A stretch of 64,000 bases of DNA. Source: Acidobacteriota bacterium. Its GTDB lineage: Bacteria; Acidobacteriota; Terriglobia; Acidiferrales; UBA7541. Location: NCBI GenBank assembly GCA_003166795.1, contig PMUS01000097.1, positions 5,287 through 69,286 of the forward strand. Reading direction: 5' to 3'. The notes beneath the pieces are model-generated. The model was not told where the DNA came from and ran no database searches. It saw only the letters and a list, made by a program, of their open reading frames with translations. How positions within the stretch are numbered: the stretch's first letter is position 1; every line of letters starts with the position of its first letter. Both the position numbers and the translations under genes were made by a program. Shown here one piece after another: positions 34,901-44,941 of the stretch.

Positions 34901-36519
34901 GGGTTCGTCACCTGGGCAAACGTCTGCTTGAAATAGTTGAACAGGAGTTGAGGCTTATCCGACAGGCAGGCCAGCGGCGTGTCGATCCCCATCGAGCCGA
35001 CCGGTTCCTCGCCCTTTATTGCGGAGGGTTGCAGGATCGTCCGCAAGTCTTCGTCGGTGTAACCGAACGCGCGCTGCCGCATCAGGATTGTTTTGTGGTC
35101 CGTCGGCTGAACGTTTGTCGGGCTCGGAAGATCATCCAGCGTGATCTGATTTTCTTTCAGCCATTGCGCATACGGCTGCCGGGCCGCGAGATGTTTTTTC
35201 ACTTCTTCATCCGAAATCAGGCGCCTTTGTTCGGTGTCCACCAGAAGCATGCGGCCGGGAGCGAGCCGCCCCTTCATGCGCACTTCTTCCGGCTTCACCG
35301 GGAGCACGCCCGCTTCCGATGCCATGATGACGAGGCCATCCGACGTGACCACGTACCGGCCGGGCCGCAGGCCATTGCGATCGAGTTTAGCCCCGATCAC
35401 GCGGCCATCGGTAAATGCGACGGCAGCCGGTCCATCCCAAGGCTCCATAAGAGACGCGTGGTATTCGTAAAATGCTTTCACATCCTGCGGCATTTCGGGA
35501 TCGTTGTCCCACGCCTCGGGAATCAGCATGGACATTACGTGCGGCAGAGTGCGGCCGCCGAGCGTTATCAACTCGACTGCGTTGTCGAGCGTCGCCGAGT
35601 CGCTGCCGCCCGGAGTGATGATCGGCAGCAGCTTCTCCATGTCCTTGCCAAACAGAGGCGAAGCCAGCACGGATTGCCGCGCGGACATCCAATTCGCGTT
35701 GCCGCGCAGTGTGTTGATTTCTCCGTTGTGGCAGATGAAGCGGTACGGGTGCGCCAGTTGCCAGCTCGGGAACGTGTTGGTCGAGAATCGCTGGTGCACC
35801 AGGCACAGCGCGCTCATTACATCGGGATCGGAGAGCTCCTTGTAAAAGGTCGCGATCTGCGGAGCCAGAAGCAATCCCTTGTAGACGATCGTGCGCGACG
35901 AAAGAGAGGGGATGTAGAAGAAGTCCTTTTCTTTCACGCTCGATTTGCCCACGGCGGCTTCCGCAGCTTTGCGCAGGACGTAGAGTTTGCGTTCGAGCGC
36001 GTCCTGACCCATGCCCGGCGCGCGCCGGATGAAAATCTGCTCGATGTAAGGCTGGGTGTTGCGCGCCACGCGTCCGATCGTGTCGCCGTTGATCGGCGTG
36101 TCGCGCCAGCCGAGCACCGTCAACCCTTGCTCCTTCGCGGTTTTCTCGAGGATACCTTCGCAGAGGATGCGATCCTGCGGATCCACGGGAAGGAATACCA
36201 TTCCCACGCCATATTCGCCGGGCGCGGGAAGCGTGAATCCCAAACTCGCGCACTTGCGTTCAAAGAACTTGTGAGGAATCTGAATCAGGATGCCCGCGCC
36301 GTCGCCCGTCTCCGGATCGCAGCCGCACGCGCCCCGGTGCGTGAGGTTCACGAGTATCTGAATACCCTTCAGCACGATATCGTGGGATTTCTGGCCTTCG
36401 ATATTGGCCACGAACCCCAGTCCGCAAGCGTCGTGCTCGTCCTCGGGGCGGTACATGCCCTGGGCCTTCGGCAGGCCCGAAAATGGATAGACGAATTTCG
36501 TTTTGCGCCGCGTCTTCAT
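31918..36519 (-). CDS. gltB: glutamate synthase large subunit
   Basis: A 1533-residue GOGAT alpha subunit that makes glutamate from glutamine and 2-oxoglutarate. The N-terminal amidotransferase starts at Cys in EHDACGLGF (residue 32), so a propeptide of about 31 residues is expected to be removed. FMN-binding/synthase domain motifs include [20 protein letters not shown] and [12 protein letters not shown], and the 3Fe-4S cysteines are in [15 protein letters not shown]. The C-terminal beta-helix GXGXG region ([19 protein letters not shown]) is complete. Length is normal. It is followed by gltD with an eight-base overlap. A long open frame antisense to it is a composition artefact. Confidence 0.96.
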   Translation of the reverse strand: MKTRRKTKFVYPFSGLPKAQGMYRPEDEHDACGLGFVANIEGQKSHDIVLKGIQILVNLTHRGACGCDPETGDGAGILIQIPHKFFERKCASLGFTLPAPGEYGVGMVFLPVDPQDRILCEGILEKTAKEQGLTVLGWRDTPINGDTIGRVARNTQPYIEQIFIRRAPGMGQDALERKLYVLRKAAEAAVGKSSVKEKDFFYIPSLSSRTIVYKGLLLAPQIATFYKELSDPDVMSALCLVHQRFSTNTFPSWQLAHPYRFICHNGEINTLRGNANWMSARQSVLASPLFGKDMEKLLPIITPGGSDSATLDNAVELITLGGRTLPHVMSMLIPEAWDNDPEMPQDVKAFYEYHASLMEPWDGPAAVAFTDGRVIGAKLDRNGLRPGRYVVTSDGLVIMASEAGVLPVKPEEVRMKGRLAPGRMLLVDTEQRRLISDEEVKKHLAARQPYAQWLKENQITLDDLPSPTNVQPTDHKTILMRQRAFGYTDEDLRTILQPSAIKGEEPVGSMGIDTPLACLSDKPQLLFNYFKQTFAQVTNPAIDPIREDLVMSLNSYIGREGNLLDETPKQCHTLKLRHPIISNWRLEKMRSVSWGDFLATTLSALFPLKGGERQLEKAVEGLCVRASAAVKAGYTILIISDRGVDAANAPIPSLLALSAVHNHLIREKTRNQVALIVESGEPREVMHFALLLGYGASAVNPYLAIETLEDLYIDGHFPAESSWDKVFKSYMKATDKGLLKTFSKMGISTLQSYQGAQIFEAVGLSRSVIERYFTGTASRIEGVNIRVLAREARMKHEFAMQPPSESDTQLRIGGEYQYRVRGERHLLNPVTVSKLQHAVRQSSFESFEEFAKIVNQQNRDLLMLRGMFDFKPNGSPVPLDDVEPAAEIVKRFATGAMSFGSISKEAHETLAIAMNRIGGRSNTGEGGEDEARFKPDSNGDLRRSAIKQVASARFGVTTNYLVNADDLQIKISQGAKPGEGGQLPGHKVDEVIARVRHSIPGVGLISPPPHHDIYSIEDLSQLIHDLKNANPRARISVKLVAETGVGTVAAGVAKAHADVILISGYDGGTGASPISSIRHAGVPWELGLAETQQVLVLNDLRSRVRVQVDGKLQTGRDVAIAALLGAEEFGFSTTPLISMGCIMMRKCHLNTCPVGIATQDPELRKKFQGQPENVINFFFYVAEDLRRVMAELGFRTTNDMIGRVDCLVQRTDISHWKAKGIDLSAILYNPPMPAYVGRRCTEAQDHGLEKALDYKLIEMTQEAIENRAPVSLSMPIRNIHRTVGTMLSGEIARRYGSTGLPDDTIQVQFTGCAGQSFGAFLARGVTLTLEGDANDYVGKGLSGGKLVIYHPRQSEFVPEENILIGNVCLYGATSGEAYFGGMAGERFAVRNSGATAVVEGVGDHGCEYMTNGLVVVLGRTGRNFAAGMTGGIAYVLDQFGDFPSVRCNRAEVDLEPVSDQKDIDRLYQLIARHSELTGSTQAKWIMENWESTLPKFVKVFPHEYKRVLGIPRVPAAMLAARAGKQSGGQVIRG

Positions 36520-36697
36520 GAGGCAGATATTCCTGAGCGAAAAAACATCTTAGCATTTCTATCCAGCGCGTTCGGCGTGGACCCGGCCCTCCCGAATGCC
36601 ACATTTTCTTCGATGCAACCCATCAGGAATTCAAATCCGACCGATTTTGGAGAATCGCGCGGGCTGCTGGAAGGCGGGCCGAAAGCTGCGGGACGCA

Positions 36698-38104
36698 CTA
36701 TTCCGGGTGCAAATGTGGCTGCGGAACGCCGCTGATGATTCCGGAGACCGCTGTGGCCCCAGCGCCGAACATGAGGGCGAGGCTCGCGCCATGGAGTGAG
36801 ACCCCGCCGTGCGCGGTTATTTCGAAAATCACAGCAACGACCGAGACGCCGATCGATTGCCCGAGCAGGCGAGACATTGTGCTGATGCCACCGGCGCCGC
36901 CGCTCCTCTCCCTGGGTGCGCTTGCGACCATGGCGCGGTTGTTCGGAGCGCCAAAGAAACCGAAACCCGCGCCGCCGAGCGCGGCCCGCCATACGATCTG
37001 AAATACGGTGGGATGCTGCCCGACCAGGGCGAGTAGGATCAGTCCGGACGTCATTCCGGCCATGCCGATCGTGCCGAGGACGCGAATCGGTACGCGGTCC
37101 GCCATTCGCCCGGACACATGCGACATGATTCCGGCCGCGATCGGCCACGGACTCAGCAGCAGTCCGGCCATCACCTGCGAGAAACCCATCACTTCAATAA
37201 AGTAAAAAGGCAGAACGACGACGGCGAGCCCCTGCGCCATAAAGGCACACAGCGACGCCGAAGAAGAGAGCGCGAAAATCGGCCGCTTAAATAAATCGAT
37301 GGCCAGCATCGGAACTCTAAGATGGCTTTGCCGGCGCACGAGGGCCACGCCGGCGATCAGCGCGCCGACAAGCTCGGCTACAACCACTGCGCTGCCTTTG
37401 CCGTTGCCGATGCCATCAATTCCGGTGATCAGCAGAGTCACGGTGATCCCATTCAATACGGCGCTCCACAAGTCCCAGCGATGTCGCGAACCTTCCGCCG
37501 GCGCCAGGCATCGCTCCGATAGACTCAGCGCCAGAAGTCCGAACGGGATATTGATGGCGAACAGCCAGTGCCACGTGGTGACAGCAAGAATCGCCGAGGC
37601 GACGCTCGGCCCGGCCGCCGCCGAGGTGAAAACAACGAACCCACCGAGACCAATCCCGCGGCCCAGCAGCGCGCGCGGATAGGTGTATCGCATGACCGCC
37701 GCGGACACGCTCCAGATACACGCAGCCCCTATGCCCTGTATCACGCGCGCAAGAACTAGCGTGTTCAGCGAATGTGGAAGCGAGCAGCCCGCCGAAGCCA
37801 GCGTGAAGATCACCAGACCGGCCTGATACACGCGCTTGTACCCGATGATGTCCACGAGCGAAGAGAGCGGCACCACGCAGATTCCCACGGTCAGCAGGAA
37901 TGCGTTTACGACCCAAATTGACGCGGCGGGACTGGCGTGGAGCTGCGTTGCGATGCTGGGCAATGCCGTATTGGCGATATTGCCGTCGAGCACGGACATC
38001 GCGAGCCCGACCAGGTAACTGAGCATCGCCCATCGGCGCTGGGTACTGGGCAAGCCGTCGGTGAAACCCATTTCACCCGAAACTGGAATTGTTATTTCGG
38101 ACAT
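36698..38104 (-). CDS. MFS efflux transporter, QacA/EmrB (DHA2) type
   Basis: A 468-residue major facilitator with about 14 helices. Motif C-like and family segments: MSVLDGNIANTALPSIATQL in helix 1 (D for the proton path), VVNAFLLTVGICVVPLSSLVDIIGYKRVY (motif A) and LVLARVIQGIGAACIWSV. It probably exports drugs or organic compounds by proton antiport; substrate unknown. It ends 178 bases upstream of gltB on the same strand and is preceded by the ABC exporter, from which it runs in the same direction (52 bases). Confidence 0.85.
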   Translation of the reverse strand: MSEITIPVSGEMGFTDGLPSTQRRWAMLSYLVGLAMSVLDGNIANTALPSIATQLHASPAASIWVVNAFLLTVGICVVPLSSLVDIIGYKRVYQAGLVIFTLASAGCSLPHSLNTLVLARVIQGIGAACIWSVSAAVMRYTYPRALLGRGIGLGGFVVFTSAAAGPSVASAILAVTTWHWLFAINIPFGLLALSLSERCLAPAEGSRHRWDLWSAVLNGITVTLLITGIDGIGNGKGSAVVVAELVGALIAGVALVRRQSHLRVPMLAIDLFKRPIFALSSSASLCAFMAQGLAVVVLPFYFIEVMGFSQVMAGLLLSPWPIAAGIMSHVSGRMADRVPIRVLGTIGMAGMTSGLILLALVGQHPTVFQIVWRAALGGAGFGFFGAPNNRAMVASAPRERSGGAGGISTMSRLLGQSIGVSVVAVIFEITAHGGVSLHGASLALMFGAGATAVSGIISGVPQPHLHPE

Positions 38105-38156
38105 TTCTCCTGCGCCACTCCCGGGTCTGTTCGATAATTCAGGATTGTGCGAGCGC

Positions 38157-40115
38157 TCAAGTCCGCCGCTCGCGGATCAGACGGATGGCATCCGGCAGAG
38201 CGCCGCCGCTCGCGTCCGCCTCTCCGTTCGTGCCCTGAGGCACTTCCATTGGCGTGTCGCCTTCGCCGGGCGCCAGAAATAAATTTGTTTCGATGCCGTG
38301 CTGCCTGGTGTAGAGATCGTAGTAGCGGCCTTTGTCGGAATAGAGCGACGCATGGGTGCCGCGCTCGATGATTTTCCCGGCCTCGACGACCAGAATCTGA
38401 TCGGCGCGCCGGATCGTGGACAAGCGATGGGCGATCACGAATGTCGTGCGTCCGTGCATCAGGAAGCGCAGCCCCTCCTGAATCAGCGCCTCCGATTCGG
38501 AATCGAGGCTCGACGTGGCTTCGTCGAGGATCAGGATGCGCGGGTCCGCCAATATGGCGCGGGCGATTGAGACACGCTGTTTCTGGCCTCCGGAAAGCTT
38601 CACGCCGCGTTCGCCGACCACCGTTTCGTACTTTTTCTCGAATCCTTCCGCGAATTCATCCACGCGAGCGATGCGACACGCCGCGAGAATTTCCTCGTCG
38701 CTGGCGTCAGGGCGGGCAAAAGCGACGTTTTCGCGGATCGAGCCGTCGAAGAGAAACGTCTCCTGCAACACAACTCCAAGCTGCGTGCGGTAGGAATCAA
38801 GGCGCACGTGCGCCAGATCCACGCCGTCCACAAGCACCCGGCCCCCCGTGGGGACGTAGAACGCCGCGATCAGCCCGATGATCGTGGATTTTCCGGCCCC
38901 CGACGGTCCTACCAGCGCGGTCGAAGTGCCGGGAGCGGATTCAAAACTGACGTCACGCAGAACCGGCTTCCCGGGATCATAAGCGAAGTCCACATTTTCG
39001 AAGTCGACGCGGCCCTGGACGCGATCGAGCCTCTCAGTCCGCTGCGGGTCCTGATCCTCGAGTTTTTCGCTTAGCACTTCCCGGGTGCGCTCGAGTCCCG
39101 CCAGCGCCTCCGTCATTTGCGGCCCAACCGACGCAATCTGCGCCACGGGCGCGATCAGAAAAGCGAGAAAGCCCATGAACGAAATGAGAGTCCCAACCGA
39201 CATCGTTCCGGCAAGAATATTTCGCGCGCCGAGAAACATCATGGACGCGGTGACAATTCCCATCAGTGCCGTGGCGGAAAAACTCATCAGAGACGTGGCT
39301 GTCAAAGTCTGCAACACGTTGTCGAGCAGTTTCTGCACGCCGCCTTGAAAGACTTTCTCTTCGCGCTCTTCGGCGTGGTAACCCTTCACCACGCGGACTC
39401 CGCCGAGCGACTCCGTCAGGCGTCCGGTCACTTCGGCATTGAGTTTCGGCCGCGCCCGATACATCGGGCGAATCGTCTTGAACGCCTTGCTTAGCCCGAG
39501 CCCAAAAATCACGACCGCCACGAACGCCGCAGCCGTCATCGAGACGCTTACACTCAATAGGTAGCCCAAAGCCAGGGTCGCCGTCACGATCCCGCCGGCG
39601 AAATCCACCAGACCCGTGCCGATCAGATTTCGGATACCCTCCACATCGTTCATGATCCGCGAAACGAGAACGCCCGTCTTGTTTGCGTCGTAGAAAGATA
39701 CCGGCAGGCGTCCGATATGCGCCTGCACTGAGATGCGCAACTCCGTGATCATTCGCTGCGAAGATTTCGAGAGCAACTGGGTGAGCAAGTAAGAGGTAAT
39801 ACCTTGCAGGATCGTCGCGCCGACTACCGCCAGCACGATGCGCGGCAACAGATTGGCTTGGTGCTTGCCGATCACCCTATCGAACAAAGCGCGTAGCGTA
39901 TAGGGAGCGACCAGCCCAGAGACGCGGTTGACGAGCATCAGAGCAAATCCGCCGGCGAGCACCCACCGGCGCGGCTTGATCAACTCCCAAACGTGGGGCA
40001 GCAACTTCCAGAATGGCTGCTTCGAGGGACTGTTCTGGCTAGCCGTTGCGGATCGCGGCGATCGTTCAGCTCCTCTGGTCGCCTTGCCCGAAGGGGATGA
40101 TGGAAATGGTGGCAT
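38157..40115 (-). CDS. MsbA/LmrA-like ABC exporter (fused TMD-NBD)
   Basis: A 652-residue half-transporter working as a homodimer. Six helices in the first 330 residues (VLAGGFALMLVNRVSGLV, LLPRIVLAVVGATILQGITS and so on), then an ATPase domain: Walker A GPSGAGKST, Q-loop VLQETFLFDG, signature LSGGQKQR, Walker B ILILDEATSSLD, H-loop IAHRLST. A C-terminal tail of about 50 residues (NLFLAPGEGDTPMEVPQGTN) is not part of the core fold. Start: ATG 40115; the frame is open to TTG 40211 but a TATAAT lies at 40166-40161, which fits the shorter form. The substrate may be a lipid or drug. Confidence 0.88.
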   Translation of the reverse strand: MPPFPSSPSGKATRGAERSPRSATASQNSPSKQPFWKLLPHVWELIKPRRWVLAGGFALMLVNRVSGLVAPYTLRALFDRVIGKHQANLLPRIVLAVVGATILQGITSYLLTQLLSKSSQRMITELRISVQAHIGRLPVSFYDANKTGVLVSRIMNDVEGIRNLIGTGLVDFAGGIVTATLALGYLLSVSVSMTAAAFVAVVIFGLGLSKAFKTIRPMYRARPKLNAEVTGRLTESLGGVRVVKGYHAEEREEKVFQGGVQKLLDNVLQTLTATSLMSFSATALMGIVTASMMFLGARNILAGTMSVGTLISFMGFLAFLIAPVAQIASVGPQMTEALAGLERTREVLSEKLEDQDPQRTERLDRVQGRVDFENVDFAYDPGKPVLRDVSFESAPGTSTALVGPSGAGKSTIIGLIAAFYVPTGGRVLVDGVDLAHVRLDSYRTQLGVVLQETFLFDGSIRENVAFARPDASDEEILAACRIARVDEFAEGFEKKYETVVGERGVKLSGGQKQRVSIARAILADPRILILDEATSSLDSESEALIQEGLRFLMHGRTTFVIAHRLSTIRRADQILVVEAGKIIERGTHASLYSDKGRYYDLYTRQHGIETNLFLAPGEGDTPMEVPQGTNGEADASGGALPDAIRLIRERRT

Positions 40116-40160
40116 CCTAAATGAGTTCGTCCACGTTGATTTATTTTGAGCTGTTCGGAT

Positions 40161-40166
40161 TATAGC
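40161..40166 (-). promoter_or_regulatory. -10 box for the ABC exporter
   Basis: TATAAT on the minus strand at 40166-40161, 45 bases before ATG 40115. No clear -35 at 17 bases. It lies inside the longer possible reading frame, which supports the shorter start. Confidence 0.4.
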
Positions 40167-40230
40167 GGAACGGCCGTGCGAGCGCGATCTTTGCACAATC
40201 GAATGCGGCAAACGAAGGTTAGCTTTGTAG

Positions 40231-40250
40231 GGGCACGATATATCGTGCCC
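40231..40250. repeat. 20-base perfect palindrome, copy 1
   Basis: GGGCACGATATATCGTGCCC, a perfect palindrome, followed by GGC. An identical 23-base copy (palindrome plus GGC) is at 47047-47069. It lies downstream of the glucan phosphorylase and upstream of the ABC exporter on the same strand. The flanks of the two copies are unrelated apart from purine-rich bases 5'. Confidence 0.7.
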
Positions 40251-40325
40251 GGCAAACGCGCCTCGCGAAGCTGGGCACCTGGCTAGATTCTGTTGGTAGC
40301 GTTCGCGCGCCGGGTGCGCGATAAA

Positions 40326-43037
40326 TTAAAGCGTCGTGCTCATGTCGCTCGACGTGCCGCCCGCCGCGGGAACGTAGCATTTCCGGGTGTAGTCCATCAC
40401 CATACGATCGGCATTGAATCGCCAGCCGAGCGTTCGGATGGTTCGCTTCATGCGCTTGATCCAGCCGCGCGGCAGTCCGTCGCGATCGCGGTTATAGTAG
40501 AGGGGAATTACCTCTTCGAGCAGCGTGCGGTATAGGTCTTCGCCGTCTCGCGCGTCGTGAACGTCCATGTGGGAATGCGTCCTACCGGTGCCGATCGCGA
40601 AACCGTTCAGGCCGTCGTACGCTTCCGCCCACCAGCCGTCGAGCACGGAAAGATTCAGTCCGCCGTTCAACACCACTTTCTGGCCGCTCGTACCCGAAGC
40701 CTCCAGCGGCCGCCGCGGATTATTCAACCACACGTCAACGCCCTGGACGAAATGGCGTCCGACGTTGATGTCGTAGTCTTCAACGAAGACGAACTTGTCG
40801 GCGAACTGGGGATTGCGCATCATCTGCGCGATTTCCTGCAGCATGCGCTTGCCGGGATCGTCCCGCGGATGCGACTTGCCGGCGAACACGAACTGCACCG
40901 GCCGCTTCGGATCGTTCACCAGCGAAGCCAGTCTTTCGATATCCCTCAGGATCAGGTCGGCGCGCTTGTACGTTGCGAAGCGGCGCGCAAATCCTATTGT
41001 AAGAGCATCCGGACTGAAGACGTTTGCGAGTCTCTGCAGAACTTCCGGCGCTTCGTTGCGGCGCTCGGCCTGTTTCACCGCGCGACGGCGCACGAACTCC
41101 AGCAGGCGCGATTTCAGGCTGAGATGCGTCTCCCAAAGCTCGCCGTCGTCCACATTTTCGATGCCTTCCCAGATGCGCGCCTCGCTGCTCTGTTCGTGCC
41201 ATCCGGTTCCCAGGTGGCGGTCGTAGAGGCGAAACATTTGTGGCGCGAGCCACGTGGGGACATGAACGCCGTTCGTGATGTGTCCTATGGGCACGGCGTC
41301 TTCCGTTTTGCCGGGGTAAAGGCCCACCCACATCGCCCGGGACACCTCGCCGTGGAGCGCGGAAACGGCGTTGGCGCGCCGCGCGATTTTCAGGCCCAGC
41401 ACGGTCATGCAGAATTCTTCGTCGTTGTTGGCCGGGTTTTCGCGTCCAAGCGCCATCAGCTGGTTGTGAGAGAGCCCCAGAAATTCTCCCAGAGGTCCCA
41501 GATGTTCTTCGATCAGGTCCGCGCCGAACCGGTCGTGTCCCGCCGGCACCGGCGTGTGGGTGGTAAAAACGACTTCGCGCGAAACGCGATGAACGGCCTG
41601 GTCGAATCCCAGGCCTTCCTCCTGCATACGATTGCGAATAGCTTCGAGTACCGCAAATCCGCTGTGTCCCTCATTAAGGTGAAGAACGCCTGGTGTAATG
41701 CCCATCGCTTTCAGCGCGCGGAATCCTCCCACACCGAGCAGCAGCTCCTGACGGATTCGAATGCGCGCGTCTCCGCCATAGAGACGCGAGGTGAGCTCCA
41801 CGTCTTGCGGGGCGTTTCCTTCGACGTTGGAATCAAGAAGAAGCAGATCACACCGGCCCACTTTCATTCGCCAGACTTTCGCGCGTATCAGTCCGCTTCG
41901 CGTCTCGATTTGTACCGTCACGGCTTCGCCATTGGTTCCGATCGCCAGCTCCATGGGAAGGTGGGTCACATCCGTCTGCAAATATTCTTCCTGCTGCCAG
42001 CCGCTCGGATCGAGCGATTGCCGGAAATAGCCCTGGCCGTAAAACAATCCCACGCCGACCAGCGGGATGCCCAGGTCAGACGCGCTCTTGATGTGATCGC
42101 CGGCGAGGACGCCCAGACCGCCGGAATATTCGGGAATCGATTCGTGCAATCCGAATTCGGCTGAGAAATACGCCACCGGGCGAGGCCGCAGCACACCGGC
42201 GTGCCTTGTGCCCCAGGTGCGATCTGCTTCGAGGTATTCGAGCTTGCGCCGGTACGCGTAATTGATTCGGCTGTGCAGCACCAGCTCGCCGGCTCGGCGC
42301 TCGATCTCGGCGAACGGAATTTCGCTCAGCATGGAAACGGGATTGTGATTGAGCTCCCTCCATCGCACGGGATCGAGGTCGCGGAACAGACTGGTCGAAT
42401 CGTGGTCCCACGACCACCACACATTGTGGGCCAGCGACCAGAGCCTTTCCTGTGCCGGAGCGATGAAGCGGTCGAGAGTGCGGGCCTCGCTGACGACCGG
42501 CGCCACTTCGGCGGCGGCTTTCGCCAGCATCTGAATCTCGTCCTCGCGAAAAACGCGCGCCTCGGTGGTTTGGACGACTAGGACGCCCTGCAGAACGCCT
42601 CGGTCAATCAGCGGAACGCCGACAAACGACTGGTATGCATCTTCACCGGCCTCGTGAAAGTACTTGAACCGCGGATGGTCCTTCGCCCGCTCCACGGCAA
42701 CAGGCCGCACCTGCTCTGCGACCAGGCCCGCCAAACCTTCATGGATTCCCATACGAAGGGAGCCGATACATTGGCGGCGAAGCCCTACCGTGGCCGCCAG
42801 GACCAGGTTCGCTCGATCGGGCTCGATCAAATAGACCGAACACACATCGGTTTCAAACCGCTTGGCAATCAGCGCGACCACGTTCATCAGCGTCTCGGCC
42901 GGCTTGCCGCCCTGTTTGGCGAGGTTTCCAATCTCTTCCAGAGTCAGAACGTAGCTCGCGTCCCGCGCTTCCGTGCCTTGGCTCACGCTCTGCATTCCCC
43001 TGTCATCCGGTTTCCGTCGGACGCCCGATTGTCCCAT
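40326..43037 (-). CDS. glgP: alpha-glucan phosphorylase with N-terminal GAF domain
   Basis: A 903-residue protein. Residues about 30-180 form a GAF domain closely like that of PtsP (EI-Ntr): LTLEEIGNLA, RFETDVCSVYLIEPD, GIHEGLAGLVAEQVRPV, SFVGVPLIDRGVLQGVLVVQT. From about 185 it is a GT35 phosphorylase of the short bacterial type: WSLAHNVWWSWDHD, YFSAEFGLHESIPEYSGGLG, HLNEGHSGF, FTTHTPVPAGHDRF, and EASGTSGQKVVLNGG with the PLP lysine near 785. It should release glucose-1-phosphate from glycogen, with small-molecule control by the GAF domain (inference). The start ATG 43037 follows GAGGTAG. Confidence 0.92.
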   Translation of the reverse strand: MGQSGVRRKPDDRGMQSVSQGTEARDASYVLTLEEIGNLAKQGGKPAETLMNVVALIAKRFETDVCSVYLIEPDRANLVLAATVGLRRQCIGSLRMGIHEGLAGLVAEQVRPVAVERAKDHPRFKYFHEAGEDAYQSFVGVPLIDRGVLQGVLVVQTTEARVFREDEIQMLAKAAAEVAPVVSEARTLDRFIAPAQERLWSLAHNVWWSWDHDSTSLFRDLDPVRWRELNHNPVSMLSEIPFAEIERRAGELVLHSRINYAYRRKLEYLEADRTWGTRHAGVLRPRPVAYFSAEFGLHESIPEYSGGLGVLAGDHIKSASDLGIPLVGVGLFYGQGYFRQSLDPSGWQQEEYLQTDVTHLPMELAIGTNGEAVTVQIETRSGLIRAKVWRMKVGRCDLLLLDSNVEGNAPQDVELTSRLYGGDARIRIRQELLLGVGGFRALKAMGITPGVLHLNEGHSGFAVLEAIRNRMQEEGLGFDQAVHRVSREVVFTTHTPVPAGHDRFGADLIEEHLGPLGEFLGLSHNQLMALGRENPANNDEEFCMTVLGLKIARRANAVSALHGEVSRAMWVGLYPGKTEDAVPIGHITNGVHVPTWLAPQMFRLYDRHLGTGWHEQSSEARIWEGIENVDDGELWETHLSLKSRLLEFVRRRAVKQAERRNEAPEVLQRLANVFSPDALTIGFARRFATYKRADLILRDIERLASLVNDPKRPVQFVFAGKSHPRDDPGKRMLQEIAQMMRNPQFADKFVFVEDYDINVGRHFVQGVDVWLNNPRRPLEASGTSGQKVVLNGGLNLSVLDGWWAEAYDGLNGFAIGTGRTHSHMDVHDARDGEDLYRTLLEEVIPLYYNRDRDGLPRGWIKRMKRTIRTLGWRFNADRMVMDYTRKCYVPAAGGTSSDMSTTL

Positions 43038-43326
43038 CGCGTCTACCTCTATTTTCTCATGCCTTCAACGCTGTCCGCGGTCGCGGCGGAACTCCCGTTG
43101 CGGAGATGCAACCCTGTTGACGCCGACGTCACGTCCCCAACTCCCGGCGCGATGAGATACCCTCCAAACCCCGTGCACCCGCCAAACTCTATTAGCCGGG
43201 CGCACGCTAAGTCCAATCCAAATTGCTGATTGTGGACATCACTCCCCGTGGATAGCGTTCGCGGACGAGTTGCCGCTTGGCGAGTTGAACTCCAGAATTT
43301 GAAGACAAACTTCGAGAGGCTGCGTG

Positions 43327-44796
43327 TTAATGCGAGGGGGTTGCGAGATGAAACGTAAGGTCCACTTCTCTCTGGAATTGGACAGGCTTCCCATCGAGGA
43401 GTGTCGGGGTGTAGCGCCATTGGCGAACGGCTCTTTCGGCGGCGTCCAACAGCAATCGCGGCCCGCCCAGGACAGCAATTGCGCGAACAGCACCATCTGG
43501 GCCGATCGAGACGTTGAGCCTGACCGTTCCTTCCTGACGCTGGTCTCTGGCGATTGTCGGATACTCGGGATCTATGCGACGAATCAACTGGCCCTGCTTC
43601 ACGATTCCGGCCGGCTGCGATGGTTCGGGCACGCGCAGGGACGGCGCTCCCGCCAAAGCGTGAGAGTTAATCGCTCCGGAGGTCGTGAGGGCCCCATCAG
43701 TGCCAGCGGCAGGAACGTCCGGCAGGACCGGCGGGTTCTCCTTTGCGACCCCTCCGTCAGTGGCCGCTGGTCGTGATTGTTGCGGGGGCGCAAGGACCCA
43801 TGTCTGAAAGTTCGTCTGCGGTTTCCGCGCGTGCGTTGCACCATTTTCGGAGACTTGCTGATGGGTGGCGTCCGCGGGACCGTTCATCGGGCCGTCGAAG
43901 GGAATCGTCCAATGTTGGTCGCTCGCGCTTACGACTTCAATCTCCGTGGGCCGCGCGGCCGGGATCGCAGGGCTCGGCGTTGGTTCACGAGTGTCCTCGC
44001 CGTTCTGCGATGCCATGGCAAGAAACTCTCGAAGGCGCTTTCCGACCTCTCCGTGTCCGGTGGACCACCCCGCCGCGAGGGAAGCAACTGCCAGAAGCAA
44101 CAGGACTGCTGCGGCAGCCAGGCGATTCGCGAACAGTTTTTCGGCGCCGGCAGGGTGCTCGTCGGCCGACTGGCCGCTGAGATTGGGGTTGTATTCACGC
44201 GAGCGACCCAGGATTCGCGCGAAAGCGTCCGGCGCCGGATACGAAAACACCCCCGGGGTTGGCGCGGCGCGCGGCGGCGTCCCAAATTCCGCATTGGCAG
44301 CTGCAACCTGGCCGCGATCTTCCGAAGGGAAAGCTGGTTCCCCAGCTGTGCCATTCGAAACCGTGCTCTTGTGGGTGTCGGGCGGCGTGACTGACGGCTC
44401 ATTTTCTTTCGGAGTCGAGGTGGCGCCTTCCTCGGGTGCCGCTCTGGGCAATAGCGCCTCACGGATCAACCATTCCTTGATCTGGAGGCGGGCATCATCG
44501 GGGAGATCGACAAATTCCAGCCCTGCCAATTTTCTGGACTCGCTCGTCCAGCTGACTCGCGCGTTCGCGTGGATCCAGCCCTCTGACTCTGACAGCTGAA
44601 AGCGCACCTCGGGCAGGACGTCGTCTATGACGCTCGTATAAGCCTGCACGGAAAGGCCGCCCTCGCTGATGTTTAGGACTATCCCGCCATTGCCTTCATC
44701 GAGTTCCACATACGCAAGCGACCGGAACGGTTGCCGGTAGTAAAGGCGACGATCGGCAGGCCGGTAGTTCTGGGCCCGCGCGAGCGGGTTGGACAT
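43327..44796 (-). CDS. PilZ - transmembrane - TonB C-terminal fusion protein
   Basis: A 489-residue protein with an N-terminal cytoplasmic PilZ domain (about 12-110; RRLYYRQPFRS and LNISEGGL with N42, S44, G47 as NxSxxG), a Pro/Ser/Thr-rich linker, one helix (NRLAAAAVLLLLAVASLAAGW, about 228-248), a second long Pro-rich periplasmic linker, and a TonB C-terminal domain (VKQGQLIRRIDPEYPTIARD, EGTVRLNVSIGPDGAVR, AVRQWRYTPTLLDGKPV). It could transmit a c-di-GMP signal to an outer-membrane partner. No ExbB/ExbD or TonB-dependent receptor is adjacent. ATG 44796 is chosen as the first Met before the PilZ fold. Confidence 0.85.
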   Translation of the reverse strand: MSNPLARAQNYRPADRRLYYRQPFRSLAYVELDEGNGGIVLNISEGGLSVQAYTSVIDDVLPEVRFQLSESEGWIHANARVSWTSESRKLAGLEFVDLPDDARLQIKEWLIREALLPRAAPEEGATSTPKENEPSVTPPDTHKSTVSNGTAGEPAFPSEDRGQVAAANAEFGTPPRAAPTPGVFSYPAPDAFARILGRSREYNPNLSGQSADEHPAGAEKLFANRLAAAAVLLLLAVASLAAGWSTGHGEVGKRLREFLAMASQNGEDTREPTPSPAIPAARPTEIEVVSASDQHWTIPFDGPMNGPADATHQQVSENGATHARKPQTNFQTWVLAPPQQSRPAATDGGVAKENPPVLPDVPAAGTDGALTTSGAINSHALAGAPSLRVPEPSQPAGIVKQGQLIRRIDPEYPTIARDQRQEGTVRLNVSIGPDGAVRAIAVLGGPRLLLDAAERAVRQWRYTPTLLDGKPVQFQREVDLTFHLATPSH

Positions 44797-44941
44797 GGTT
44801 GACTTAATTTCCTTCAGTTGCGGGCCTGGGTCCCGCCGCAATTCTTTGGTGCCCGAGATTGTATGCCGGCCGATCGGTCAGTTCAAGCCGGCCACAACGG
44901 GTAAATACGCGACCGAGCCGGACCGCTTCGCTCAGAGCTGG

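Noticed and set aside
34531-36735. 734-codon open frame antisense to gltB
   Set aside because: It lies entirely opposite a complete, well-conserved gltB, has a low-complexity Arg/His-rich translation and no recognisable motif; it is a high-GC shadow.
40557-42164. 535-codon open frame antisense to the glucan phosphorylase
   Set aside because: The opposite strand encodes a full GT35 enzyme; the translation here has no domain pattern.
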